Assembly (NCBI RefSeq): GCF_030433645.1
Contig: NZ_JAROCG010000001.1
Location: 2,108,001-2,172,000 of the forward strand
Reading direction: 5' to 3'
Source: Arthrobacter burdickii
GTDB taxonomy: Bacteria; Actinomycetota; Actinomycetes; Actinomycetales; Micrococcaceae
Length of the DNA: 64,000 nucleotides
Below are positions 1-7,942 of the stretch, piece after piece; position 1 is the stretch's first letter, and each line of letters begins with the position of its first letter. The translations under genes were made by a program, and so were the position numbers. Below the pieces are notes generated by a model. The model ran no database searches. It was not told the DNA's origin and saw nothing but the letters and a program-made list of their open reading frames with translations.

Positions 1-1
1 C

Positions 2-889
2 GGCGAGCTCGAGATCACCTCCGCCGACAGTGATGCCGGCGAGCCCGCGGTTGAGTCCGCGGTCGTTCCCGGGGCGCCGACGACCACTACCCGCACCGAG
101 CGCGGGACGCCCATCAGCACCGATGCACCGGGCACGCGGAACTGCAGGCGCCTCAATGACGACAAGGCTGCGAAGCCCGTCGAGCGGTGCGAGCGGACCG
201 TCGTGACCACCACCACGACGCCGACGACCGTGATCACCACGGTCACGACCCCGCAGGAGCGCGTCACCACGACGACCCAGCCGCGGGAGACCGTCACCAC
301 GACGACCACGCCGGTGACCGAGGTCTTCACCTCGACCCAGCAGCAGGAATCCTGTGCCACCACCACGCAGCCCACCTCGTTCACCAGGACCACGACGCAG
401 GCGACGACGCGAACGCAGACCGTCTCCATCCCGCGGACGAGGACCGTGACGACCACGGTGACCACGTACCGGTACACGCTCAACACGACAGCCCCGCTGG
501 TGCCCGTGGTGTTCACAGGACCGAATGCGGCTGCGAACCCGCGGATAGCTGTCAACGAGACAGCCCTTGCCCCGTTGGTGACGACCCTCGAGCAGCCAGG
601 CCCGTTGCAGGTCACCGTCGAGACACTCGCTGGGCCGGACCTGGTGAACACGATCTGTGCATCCACCGCCCCTGAGGTAATCGTCACGGACGGTGCGACC
701 ACTGATGATGTGCAGAGGGTAACGGCCCCCGCCGATTCCGAGGTCACCGTGACTCGGGAGAACATCGACCCGCTCGTGACCGGAACCAGCGCGCCCGGAC
801 AGCCGATCGTGACGACGAGTACCCGCGGAACCGGTGCCACCTGTTACAACAACCCCGCCACCGCAGAGCAACGGGCCAGCCGCTGCTAG
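2..889 (+). CDS. Thr-rich secreted/surface protein, 5'-truncated by the window edge
   Basis: The frame is open from base 2 to TAG at 887-889, so about 295 residues are visible and the N-terminus lies outside. The middle of the visible part (about codons 65-160) is dominated by threonine runs mixed with Val, Arg, Gln and Pro, such as TTTTTPTTVITTVTTP. The last third is less repetitive and rich in Val, Asp and Pro. At least six cysteines are spread along it, including the final residue. Extended Thr/Pro tracts are typical of disordered, often O-glycosylated stalks of exported actinobacterial proteins. I do not recognise the family, and no sortase motif or membrane segment is present at the C-terminus. 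A strong terminator follows at once. The coding call is firm; the function is unknown. Confidence 0.75.
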   Translation, partial: GELEITSADSDAGEPAVESAVVPGAPTTTTRTERGTPISTDAPGTRNCRRLNDDKAAKPVERCERTVVTTTTTPTTVITTVTTPQERVTTTTQPRETVTTTTTPVTEVFTSTQQQESCATTTQPTSFTRTTTQATTRTQTVSIPRTRTVTTTVTTYRYTLNTTAPLVPVVFTGPNAAANPRIAVNETALAPLVTTLEQPGPLQVTVETLAGPDLVNTICASTAPEVIVTDGATTDDVQRVTAPADSEVTVTRENIDPLVTGTSAPGQPIVTTSTRGTGATCYNNPATAEQRASRC

Positions 890-900
890 CAGGGAAACAG

Positions 901-950
901 CGCAACAGGCCTCCCCCGGTGCGGGTAAGCACCGGGGGAGGCCTGTTGCG
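901..950 (+). terminator. Long perfect hairpin terminator
   Basis: Perfect 21-bp inverted repeat (901-921 paired with 930-950) around an 8-base loop, starting 12 bases after the stop of the Thr-rich gene. The stem contains CCTCCCCCGGTG and its complement. No strong T-run follows, as is common in high-GC actinobacteria. Confidence 0.85.
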
Positions 951-1006
951 TGAACGCGTGCTCCGCCCGGGGCTCGTCCCGATTCCTCGGACGGCCCCCG
1001 GTCAGG

Positions 1007-1012
1007 CAGACT
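1007..1012 (+). promoter_or_regulatory. -10-like element CAGACT of a probable leaderless gene
   Basis: CAGACT lies exactly 6 bases before the GTG at 1019. It matches the TAGACT-N6/7-start arrangement seen at many other genes in this window, so transcription probably begins at the start codon. Confidence 0.5.
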
Positions 1013-1018
1013 GGACCG

Positions 1019-1342
1019 GTGCCCCGATCCAACCGACCCAGCCGGCCCGGCAGCAGCGCGCGCGGCAAGTGGGCCCCGCCGCCGGACATCGACCTCGAAC
1101 GGGCACGTGCCGGCCTGCCGCTGCGCGAGTCCGCGCCCGACGGTGAATGGTCGGTCCGGCGGATCACCGAGCGGAACGCGGCCAAGACCTACACGTGCCC
1201 CGGCTGCAACTCGGCGATCGTGCCCGGGATCGCGCACCTCGTGGTGTGGCGTGAGGACTCGCTGTTCGGTCCCGAGACGGCGATCGCGGACCGGCGGCAC
1301 TGGCACGTGAGGTGCTGGCAGACGCGCAGCTTCCGCTACTGA
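1019..1342 (+). CDS. Small Cys/His-containing conserved hypothetical protein
   Basis: 107 residues. The N-terminus is basic (VPRSNRPSRPG) and the C-terminal half carries TCPGCN followed by RHWHVRCW, a C-x2-C plus H-x-H-x2-C arrangement that could bind one zinc ion. It resembles small actinobacterial proteins often labelled 'ATP/GTP-binding' without any nucleotide-binding motif; none is visible here either. I chose GTG 1019 rather than the upstream start at 950, because 950 lies inside the terminator hairpin and 1019 has a -10-like CAGACT six bases before it. The alpha/beta hydrolase gene follows after 43 bases with its own promoter. Function unknown. Confidence 0.7.
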   Translation: MPRSNRPSRPGSSARGKWAPPPDIDLERARAGLPLRESAPDGEWSVRRITERNAAKTYTCPGCNSAIVPGIAHLVVWREDSLFGPETAIADRRHWHVRCWQTRSFRY

Positions 1343-1373
1343 GGCCGGGTCCGGGCTTCGCGCGCGGCCGACC

Positions 1374-1379
1374 TAGACT
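1374..1379 (+). promoter_or_regulatory. -10 element TAGACT, leaderless start
   Basis: TAGACT ends 6 bases before ATG 1386. No purine-rich ribosome-binding site lies between, so the transcript probably begins at or next to the start codon. Confidence 0.6.
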
Positions 1380-1385
1380 GGTGGA

Positions 1386-2195
1386 ATGGCCAGCGATACC
1401 CCCGAGTACACCTTCACGACCAGCGACGAAGCGATAGAGATCCGGGCATCGACGGTGCTGCCCGCAGATCGCCGCGACATCGAACTGCTCACTGCGGACG
1501 GCCTGACCCTCGTGGGCGAATTCGCGGCACCCGAGGGGCGGACGCCGAAGGCCACCCTCGTGACGCTCCACCCGCTGCCCACGCACGGCGGGTTCATGGA
1601 CTCCCACGTGTACAGGAAGGCGTCCTTCCGCCTCCCCGCCCTCGCCGACATCGCGGTCCTGCGGTTCAACACGCGCGGCACCTGCTCCCCCCGGGGCTGC
1701 AGCGAGGGTACGTTCGACGGCGGTGACGGCGAACGCCTGGACCTCCAGGCGGCGGTCGACTGGGCCGTGGCACAGGGGCTTCACAACATCTGGCTCGTGG
1801 GCTGGTCCTTCGGCACCGAGCTGTGCCTCAAGTACGGCGCCCAGGACCCGGTGGCCGAGCTCATCGAAGGGGCCATCCTGCTCTCGCCGCCGCTGCACCG
1901 GGCGGGCGACGCCGACCTCGACGCCTGGGGTGCGAGCGGACTTCCCCTGAAGGTACTGGTTCCCGAGTTCGACGACTACCTGGTGCCGGACGACGCAGCG
2001 GAACGGTTCTCCCGTGTCCCGCAGGCCGACGTGACGGGGATCGACGGTGCGAAGCACCTCTGGGTGGGGGAGAAGTACGCCGCCCGGGCGCTCAACGAGA
2101 TCGTGGGCGTCGTGCGCCCCGACGTCGCGCTTCCGCTGCCGTCGCACTGGACGGGACCTGCCGCCGTCGCCCCGTCGCCGCTGAAAGCGGGCTGA
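1386..2195 (+). CDS. Alpha/beta hydrolase
   Basis: 269 residues with the alpha/beta-hydrolase layout. The nucleophile elbow is GWSFG with Ser141, acidic residues near 196-203 (EFDDYLVPDD) can supply the catalytic acid, and His224 (GAKHLW) the base. The segment LHPLPTHGGFMDSHVY resembles the COG2945-type cytoplasmic hydrolases, small soluble enzymes usually of unknown substrate. No signal peptide is seen. ATG 1386 sits six bases after a TAGACT element. The gene converges on the AI-2E transporter gene 54 bases downstream. The fold assignment is firm; the ester or thioester substrate cannot be read from sequence. Confidence 0.85.
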   Translation: MASDTPEYTFTTSDEAIEIRASTVLPADRRDIELLTADGLTLVGEFAAPEGRTPKATLVTLHPLPTHGGFMDSHVYRKASFRLPALADIAVLRFNTRGTCSPRGCSEGTFDGGDGERLDLQAAVDWAVAQGLHNIWLVGWSFGTELCLKYGAQDPVAELIEGAILLSPPLHRAGDADLDAWGASGLPLKVLVPEFDDYLVPDDAAERFSRVPQADVTGIDGAKHLWVGEKYAARALNEIVGVVRPDVALPLPSHWTGPAAVAPSPLKAG

Positions 2196-2249
2196 GCGGG
2201 CTTCGCTGCGGGCGGCCCGAACTCGACTGCGGGCGACGGATCGGTCGTG

Positions 2250-3569
2250 CTACTGGCCGTCCTGGCGGGCGATGAAGACTTCCTTGAGGAGCAGCATGAC
2301 GGCGGCCGCCGTCGGGATGGCGATGAGGGCTCCGAGGACGCCGAGCAGGCTTCCGCCGGCGATCACGGCGATGACCGCTACCGCCCCGGGTACGGCGACG
2401 GCGCGCTGCATGATGCGCGGGGAGATGAAGTACGCCTCGAACTGCAGGTAGGCGATGTAGGGGATGGCGAACAGGAGCGCCGTATGCCAGCCGACCGTGA
2501 GTGCGATCAGGCTGACGAGGACCGCCGCGATCGTTCCGCCGACCAGCGGTATGAATGCCAGCAGCGCGACGACGAACGCCAGCAGCACGGAGAACGGGAC
2601 GTTCGCGATGGTCATCACGATGAACGCGAAGGTTCCGTTGAGGAGGGCGACGCAGGCCTGGCCGATGACGTACATGCCCACGCTGCGGGTGATCTCCTCC
2701 GACAGGACCTCCACGCGGGGCCGGCGCGAGCGGGGGGCGAGCCGGTACGCCCATTTCTTCATCCCCGGCAGTGACGCGAGGAAGTACAGCGCGAGGACCA
2801 GGATCACCAAGGTGCCGAACAGGGCGTTCAGGATCACCGTTCCGACGCCGAGCACGCCGCCGAAGATCCCGCCCACCGCCGCGCTGTTGGTGAAGAACCT
2901 GTCGATCTCCGAGGTGACGCGGTCCCGCAGTTGGAACTGTGCGTCCAGCCCGGTGAAGAACTCCGAGTTCAGGAAGTCCTGTGCGTAGCCCGGTCCCCGG
3001 TCGACGATCTGCGAGGTCTGGCTGACGATCGTCGGGATGAGGAGGGCGAAGAATCCTGCCACGAAGCCGACGAGGATCGAGAGGGACGTGGCGATCCCCA
3101 CCGGACGCGGTACTCCCTTGGTCTCGAGCCACCGCACGATCGGATCCAGTCCGAGGGCGATGAAGAGCGCCGCTCCGATCCAGACGAGGAGCTGGCCCAC
3201 ATTCGTGATGATGAAGAAGGCGAGAAGGGCGAGGCCCACGCCGACGCTCATCATGAAGCCGAAGTGGATGGGGTGGGACCGCATGGTCCTCGGGTATGCG
3301 CCGCCGAACTTCAGGCGTTCGTCGGTGAGCGATACATCGGGATCCACGGCGACGGGAGCGGGCTCGAGTTCCGGGGGGAATTCGAAGCGCGGGCGCGGCT
3401 GGGCCGTGGGAAGGGACCTGCGCGCGAGGGAGAAGAGCGAGCGCAGGGCCGACGGCGGAGGTGTCACGATGGTCGGCTGTCCGCCGGTGGACTGCCCGTC
3501 GTCGCTGGTCCCGACGGGCTCGGGCCGCGGGAGCGGCTGATCGAGCGGAACGTCCTGGTGGTCTGTCAA
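2250..3569 (-). CDS. AI-2E family (PerM-like) transporter
   Basis: 439 residues. After a roughly 95-residue hydrophilic, Pro-rich N-terminus come hydrophobic segments grouped as in the AI-2E/PerM family (six to eight membrane helices), including FGFMMSVGVGLALLAFFIIT and a C-terminal pair near VAVIAVIAGGSLLGVLGALIAIPTAAAVMLLL. The Gly-rich AVLVSL/LVGGTIAAV region and the conserved APxxxxxLGALIAIP-like end are family hallmarks. Members export AI-2-like molecules or act as Na+/H+ antiporters or permeases, so the substrate here is open. The start is TTG at 3569. The 11-bp perfect inverted repeat at 3607-3640 lies 38 bases upstream and may be its operator. Confidence 0.85.
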   Translation of the reverse strand: MTDHQDVPLDQPLPRPEPVGTSDDGQSTGGQPTIVTPPPSALRSLFSLARRSLPTAQPRPRFEFPPELEPAPVAVDPDVSLTDERLKFGGAYPRTMRSHPIHFGFMMSVGVGLALLAFFIITNVGQLLVWIGAALFIALGLDPIVRWLETKGVPRPVGIATSLSILVGFVAGFFALLIPTIVSQTSQIVDRGPGYAQDFLNSEFFTGLDAQFQLRDRVTSEIDRFFTNSAAVGGIFGGVLGVGTVILNALFGTLVILVLALYFLASLPGMKKWAYRLAPRSRRPRVEVLSEEITRSVGMYVIGQACVALLNGTFAFIVMTIANVPFSVLLAFVVALLAFIPLVGGTIAAVLVSLIALTVGWHTALLFAIPYIAYLQFEAYFISPRIMQRAVAVPGAVAVIAVIAGGSLLGVLGALIAIPTAAAVMLLLKEVFIARQDGQ

Positions 3570-3891
3570 CGAAGAGCTCTGCTTTCACGTGAGCGGTGCT
3601 GCTACCGCTGTTAGGGTCCGACTAGCGAAACCCTAACAGCCGGTGGCAGGGCGGCGAGGTTCTTGACGCGCCGTGCTTCGCGTCGTCCGGACGCAGTCCC
3701 CGGAGGCGGCTCCGGGCGCGGCCCCGACGGCCATCGGAACGGAGGCCTCCTCGCGCGGCGGGGCACGCCGGACGAACTTCGTTACCATTGAGGAGCTATT
3801 CCTGAGTGTGCTGTGTCGCGGCATCCGCTGCGCCGGCCTCAGAGCGGAAGGGGCCACGTGGTCCGCCGTAACGGACGACGATAGGCAACCA
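3570..3891. other. Divergent regulatory region between the AI-2E transporter and membrane-protein genes
   Basis: About 320 bases with no convincing gene. It holds an 11-bp perfect inverted repeat at 3607-3640 and an 11-base palindrome ACGAA-C-TTCGT around 3774-3784. The second is followed by a possible -10 (TACCAT, 3783-3788) and AGGAG at 3791-3795. The frame of the downstream membrane protein is open through much of this stretch, so a start at GTG 3808 is also possible. Confidence 0.4.
3607..3640. repeat. Perfect 11-bp inverted repeat, candidate operator
   Basis: GCTGTTAGGGT at 3607-3617 is the exact reverse complement of ACCCTAACAGC at 3630-3640, separated by 12 bases. It sits just upstream of the AI-2E transporter start (3569) and about 250 bases before the divergent membrane-protein gene. 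No T-run follows either arm, which argues for a binding site rather than a terminator. Confidence 0.5.
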
Positions 3892-5646
3892 GTGCGCGGA
3901 AAGACAGCAATACCGATCATCGTGGCAGGGCTCCTGCTGATGCTCCTCGGCATCGGCCAGCGGACCCTCTGGGCTCCCGCCGAGACGGTGACCGCGAGCG
4001 TCGCCCAGGATGTCCGGGCTGCGCCGGTCACCGTGATCGAGCCCGGCGCACGCGACGGTGCGGGCGGATCGGTCGAGGTGACGGTGGACGCGGACGGTCC
4101 GTTCACCCTGGCCGTCGGGCGGTCCACGGACGTCGAGGCCTGGGTGGGCGACGCCGCGCACCTGAACGTCACAGGCGCCAGCGAGGACACACTCACCTCG
4201 GAGTATTCCGAGGGTGAGGACTCCGTGCCCGACCCCAGCGGCAGTGACCTGTGGATCAGTGAGGAACCCGGTGACGGGACGCTGACCTACCGCTGGAGCG
4301 AGCCCGCCGAGGGCGACTGGTCCATCCTTCTCGCCACCGACGGCGAGACGCCCGCTCCGACGCAGGTGTCCGTCACCCGCCCCAACGACCAGTCCACCCC
4401 GTTCGCGCTCCCGCTGATCCTCGGCGGTGCGCTCGTCGTCGTCCTGGGCATCGCGCTCCTCTTCCTCACCCCCCGCAACCGCGGCGGCCGGAACGCCGAC
4501 GCCGTGGAGGGCACCCGTGCCTACGCCCGCAGGAACGGGCAGGCCGACAGGCCGGGCGGGGCTGCATACGCCGCTCCCGGTTCCGTCCTGGTCGTCGCGG
4601 GCCTGGTCGGCGCCGGATCGCTGCTGGGGATCGCGCCCGGAATGGCGACGACGTCGCCTTCTGCCACGCCCACCGCAGCGCCCACCGCAGCGCCCACCGC
4701 ATCAGCCACTGCATCGGACACCGCTGCTGCGGGAGCCCCGTCGGCCGGCAGCGAGGCCAGCGGTCCGCCCGTCGTCCTCGACAGCCAGCTCGAGCGGATC
4801 CTGGGAGCAGTCGCCGCCGTGGTGGCCGACGGCGATGCCGACTCCGACGCGAAGCGCCTCGCCGAGCGTGTCGATGGCGAGGCGCTGGACCTCCGCGCCG
4901 GTGCCTACGCAGTGCGGGCGAAGGACAAGAAGGCCGCGGTCCCGCCGCCGGTGGCCGCCGACCCCGTCCTGCTCGACATGGTCCCCACCGACCCCGAGTG
5001 GCCGCGGACCATCGTCGCACTCACCCAGGGCGACGAGAACCCCGTGCCGCAGGCACTGCTGCTGGTCCAGGACACGCCACGCGAGAACTACCGGCTGGTC
5101 TCCGCCGTCCAGATGCTGCCCGGCAGCACGTTCCCCTCGCCTCCCGCTCCCGGCGCCACGGGCCCGGTTCCGCTCGACGAGTCCGGAACTCTCGCGGCCG
5201 CACCCCAGGACGCCGTCGCCTCCATCGCCGACTTCCTGACCAAGCCGTCCGGGAAGAATGCCAAGACCTTCGAGCAGAACTCCTTCGCCGAGGCGATCAC
5301 CGAGTTCCAGGCCGGGGTGGTGGCCGATCCCGGCAACAAGGCGGCCAACATCACGTTCAGCCACGCGGCCCAGGCCGACCGCACCCAGGCACTGCTGACG
5401 GGCGACGGCGGGGCGATGGTCTTCGGCTACCTCACCCACAAGTACTCCAGCGTGCCGAAGTCCGGGGGCACCATCGATCTCAAGGGGACCGTGTACAAGG
5501 CGCTGACCGGCAAGGAGAGCAGCCGAAAGGGCATCGACGTCAACTACGGTGAGGCCGTGATGATGTACGTACCTCCGGCCGGCAGCGACGATAAAATCCG
5601 GGTCATCGGCGCCGCCCAGCAGTTGCTGTCCGCCAAGCTCCGCTGA
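3892..5646 (+). CDS. Unrecognised multi-pass membrane protein with extracytoplasmic domains
   Basis: 584 residues from GTG 3892; GTG 3808 (after AGGAG) or GTG 3673 would extend it, but the membrane helix right after 3892 (TAIPIIVAGLLLMLLGIG) makes the short form most natural. The order is: helix 1 at about 5-22, an acidic domain of about 150 residues probably outside the cell, helix 2 at about 172-193, a basic cytoplasmic loop (PRNRGG), helix 3 at about 228-250, a Ser/Thr/Ala/Pro linker, and a roughly 290-residue C-terminal domain probably outside. No catalytic motif is apparent. It lies 52 bases upstream of the thioredoxin-like/TPR gene in the same direction. Function unknown; possibly an envelope-associated assembly or sensing protein. 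Confidence 0.75.
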   Translation: MRGKTAIPIIVAGLLLMLLGIGQRTLWAPAETVTASVAQDVRAAPVTVIEPGARDGAGGSVEVTVDADGPFTLAVGRSTDVEAWVGDAAHLNVTGASEDTLTSEYSEGEDSVPDPSGSDLWISEEPGDGTLTYRWSEPAEGDWSILLATDGETPAPTQVSVTRPNDQSTPFALPLILGGALVVVLGIALLFLTPRNRGGRNADAVEGTRAYARRNGQADRPGGAAYAAPGSVLVVAGLVGAGSLLGIAPGMATTSPSATPTAAPTAAPTASATASDTAAAGAPSAGSEASGPPVVLDSQLERILGAVAAVVADGDADSDAKRLAERVDGEALDLRAGAYAVRAKDKKAAVPPPVAADPVLLDMVPTDPEWPRTIVALTQGDENPVPQALLLVQDTPRENYRLVSAVQMLPGSTFPSPPAPGATGPVPLDESGTLAAAPQDAVASIADFLTKPSGKNAKTFEQNSFAEAITEFQAGVVADPGNKAANITFSHAAQADRTQALLTGDGGAMVFGYLTHKYSSVPKSGGTIDLKGTVYKALTGKESSRKGIDVNYGEAVMMYVPPAGSDDKIRVIGAAQQLLSAKLR

Positions 5647-5698
5647 GCCGGACGCATCCCGAGCTTCCCACCAGCAGCAGTCAGAGAAAGGCAGAGCA

Positions 5699-6655
5699 TT
5701 GTCCACACCAGCACAGCGCGGCGGAATGCCGCCGTCGAGCATGAACCTCAGGGGAGCGGTGGACCTGTCCGCCCTCAAGGCGCGTGCCGACGCGGCAGCG
5801 CGCCCGGCAGCGGCACGGCAGGCTCCCGCTGCCCCGAGCCCGTACATCGTCGAGGTCACGGAGCAGACGTTCCCGCAGCTGGTGCAGCTCTCGGCGCAGG
5901 TGCCCGTCGTCGTGAACCTCCGGGCGACCTGGAGCGAGCAGTCGAACGAGGTGACCGCGGTGCTCGAGGCCGCCGTCGTGGAGTTCGACGGCCGGATCCT
6001 GCTGGCCAACGTCGACCTGCAGGCGCAGCCGCAGATCGCCCAGGCGTTCCAGGCGCAGGGCGCGCCCACCGTGGTCGCCGTCGTCAAGGGCCAGCCGGTG
6101 CCTCTGTTCGAGGGTGCCCTTCCCGACCCGCAGATCCGCGCGTACCTCGACGAACTCATGAAGGTCGCCGAGGCCAACGGCGTGACCGGGACGCTGAACG
6201 ACGGCTCCCAGCCGGGCCCTGCCGCAGGGGAGGAGCCGCCGCTTCCGCCCCTGCACCAGGAGGCGTTCGACGCCATCGAGAAGGGCGACTACCCCGCTGC
6301 CGCGGCAGCGTACCGCCGCGCCCTCGCCGAGCAGCCCGCCGACGCCGATGCCAAGGCCGGGCTCGCCCAGGTGGAGCTCATGCAGCGTGTCCAGGACCTC
6401 GATGCCGCGGAGGTGCGCCAGCGCGGGGCCGACGAGCCCGATGCGGTCGATGCGCAGCTCGCGGTCGCCGACCTCGACCTCACGGGAGGCCATGTCGAGG
6501 ACGCGTTCAACCGCGTCATCGCGTTCATCGGGCGGACGTCCGGCGAGGACAAGGAGACGGCACGCAAGCGCCTGCTGGAGCTGTTCGACGTCGTCGGTGT
6601 CACGGACCCGCGTGTGACCAAGGCCCGCAGCGCGCTGGCCCGGGCCCTGTTCTAG
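5699..6655 (+). CDS. Thioredoxin-like/TPR protein (YbbN/CnoX-type co-chaperone)
   Basis: 318 residues. An Ala-rich N-terminus is followed by a thioredoxin-like domain (about 45-150: VVVNLRATWSEQSNEV ... GAPTVVAVVKGQPV ... FEGALPD) and then a C-terminal tetratricopeptide-type helical region (about 185-318: AAAAYRRALAEQPADADAKAGLAQVEL). At the position of the CxxC redox pair stands WSEQ, so the domain cannot form the usual disulfide. This matches YbbN/CnoX proteins, which act as holdases or co-chaperones with DnaK/GroEL rather than as disulfide reductases. The start is TTG at 5699, preceded by AAAGGCAGAG. Cytoplasmic, and possibly co-transcribed with the upstream membrane-protein gene. Confidence 0.88.
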   Translation: MSTPAQRGGMPPSSMNLRGAVDLSALKARADAAARPAAARQAPAAPSPYIVEVTEQTFPQLVQLSAQVPVVVNLRATWSEQSNEVTAVLEAAVVEFDGRILLANVDLQAQPQIAQAFQAQGAPTVVAVVKGQPVPLFEGALPDPQIRAYLDELMKVAEANGVTGTLNDGSQPGPAAGEEPPLPPLHQEAFDAIEKGDYPAAAAAYRRALAEQPADADAKAGLAQVELMQRVQDLDAAEVRQRGADEPDAVDAQLAVADLDLTGGHVEDAFNRVIAFIGRTSGEDKETARKRLLELFDVVGVTDPRVTKARSALARALF

Positions 6656-6768
6656 GACCCCTCCGGGTCCGGACCGGCCTGTCCGATTCCTGTTCCCACC
6701 CGATCCACCTGCCCACCAGACCTGCTCGATCCGCCTGACCTGACTGACCCGTCCCCCTGGAGGATGAC

Positions 6769-7881
6769 ATGACGCCCGCAGCTGCCTCGACCGGCTCACC
6801 CGGCCTCTTCGATCCGATCACGCTCCGTTCCCTCGACCTTGCACACCGCGGCTGGGTCGCGGCGATGTGCCAGTACTCGTGCGAGCCCGCTGTCGCTCCC
6901 GGGGTGCCGACCGACTGGCACCTCGTGCACCTCGGGCAGTTCGCGACCGGGGGAGCCGCGCTGATCATCACCGAGGCCGCCGCTGTCAGCCACGAGGGGA
7001 TGATCAGCCCGCGCGACGCCGGCATCTACACGCAGGAGCAGGCCGACGCGTGGCGCCGCATCAACGACTTCATCCACGAGCACAGCGCCGTCGGGACGAA
7101 GACGGCGGTGCAGCTCGCGCATGCCGGGCGTAAGGCGTCCACCTACTGGCCCTTCAGCGGCCGGCACGACTCGGTGCCCGCGTCGGAGGGCGGCTGGCAG
7201 ACGCTCGGTCCCACCGACGAGGCGTTCGGCAGGTACGCGGCGCCGCGTGCCATGACCGAGGAGGACATCGAGAAGGTGATCCGCGACTTCGGTGCGGCTG
7301 CCGCGCTCGCCGTCGGCGCCGGCTTCGACACGATGGAGATCCACGCCGCGCACGGATACCTGCTGCACCAGTTCCTGTCACCGCTGGTCAACACCCGGAC
7401 GGACGGCTGGGGTGGCTCGGAGGAAGCACGCTTCCGGCTGACCCTCGAGGTGATCCGCGAGGTGCGGCGGATCATCCCGGAGTCGATGCCGCTGCTATTG
7501 CGCATCTCGGCCTCCGACTGGACCGAGGGCGGGCTCGACGGCGCAGTGTCGGCGAGGCTCGCGAAGCGCGCAGCCGAGGAGGGGGTCGACCTCGTCGATG
7601 TCTCGTCCGGCGGAGCCGTGCCGTCGGCGTCCATTCCCGTGGGACCCGGCTACCAGGTGGCCCTCGCCGAGGAGGTGCGGTCCTCCGGCGTCCCGACCGG
7701 TGCTGTCGGACTCATCAGTGACGCGCGGCAGGCGGACGAGGTGATCCGCAACGAGCGGGCCGACGTCGTCCTGGTCGCGCGGGCCGCGCTGCGCGATCCG
7801 CACTGGTGGATGCGTGCCGCGCACGAGCTGGGTCACGACCTGTCGCCCGTCCCGCAGTACGAGCGCGCCGGCGGGTTCTGA
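6769..7881 (+). CDS. NADH:flavin oxidoreductase of the old yellow enzyme (YqjM-like) class
   Basis: 370 residues forming a TIM-barrel FMN enzyme. Cys34 in AAMCQYS is the redox-tuning cysteine characteristic of the YqjM (thermophilic-like) OYE subgroup. HAGRK, EIHAAHGYLLHQFLSP and the following NTRTDGWGG segment carry the FMN- and substrate-binding residues, and DLVDVSSGG plus VLVARAALRDPHWWM complete the phosphate-binding end. Such enzymes reduce activated C=C bonds using NAD(P)H. One oddity is HRGWVAAM where relatives usually have NRIVVAPM. ATG 6769 has a clear GGAGG eight bases upstream. The 113-base gap before it shows nothing else distinctive. The physiological substrate is unknown. Confidence 0.92.
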   Translation: MTPAAASTGSPGLFDPITLRSLDLAHRGWVAAMCQYSCEPAVAPGVPTDWHLVHLGQFATGGAALIITEAAAVSHEGMISPRDAGIYTQEQADAWRRINDFIHEHSAVGTKTAVQLAHAGRKASTYWPFSGRHDSVPASEGGWQTLGPTDEAFGRYAAPRAMTEEDIEKVIRDFGAAAALAVGAGFDTMEIHAAHGYLLHQFLSPLVNTRTDGWGGSEEARFRLTLEVIREVRRIIPESMPLLLRISASDWTEGGLDGAVSARLAKRAAEEGVDLVDVSSGGAVPSASIPVGPGYQVALAEEVRSSGVPTGAVGLISDARQADEVIRNERADVVLVARAALRDPHWWMRAAHELGHDLSPVPQYERAGGF

Positions 7882-7930
7882 CACGGGCCTCTCCTCCTAT
7901 GGGATGACGAGGGGTCCCAGCGCGCGTTGC

Positions 7931-7936
7931 TAGCTT
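7931..7936 (+). promoter_or_regulatory. -10-like element TAGCTT, probable leaderless start
   Basis: TAGCTT ends 6 bases before ATG 7943. The intervening bases are GGGGGC, so a G-rich leader cannot be fully excluded. Confidence 0.45.
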
Positions 7937-7942
7937 GGGGGC

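Noticed and set aside
187-675. His/Asp-rich alternative frame within the Thr-rich gene
   Set aside because: It is the +1 reading of ACC/ACG threonine repeats; the Thr-rich frame is longer, open to the window edge and ends at the terminator.
1164-2147. 327-codon minus-strand frame opposite the first alpha/beta hydrolase
   Set aside because: Antisense to a gene with a full catalytic triad and a promoter; composition is that of a shadow frame.
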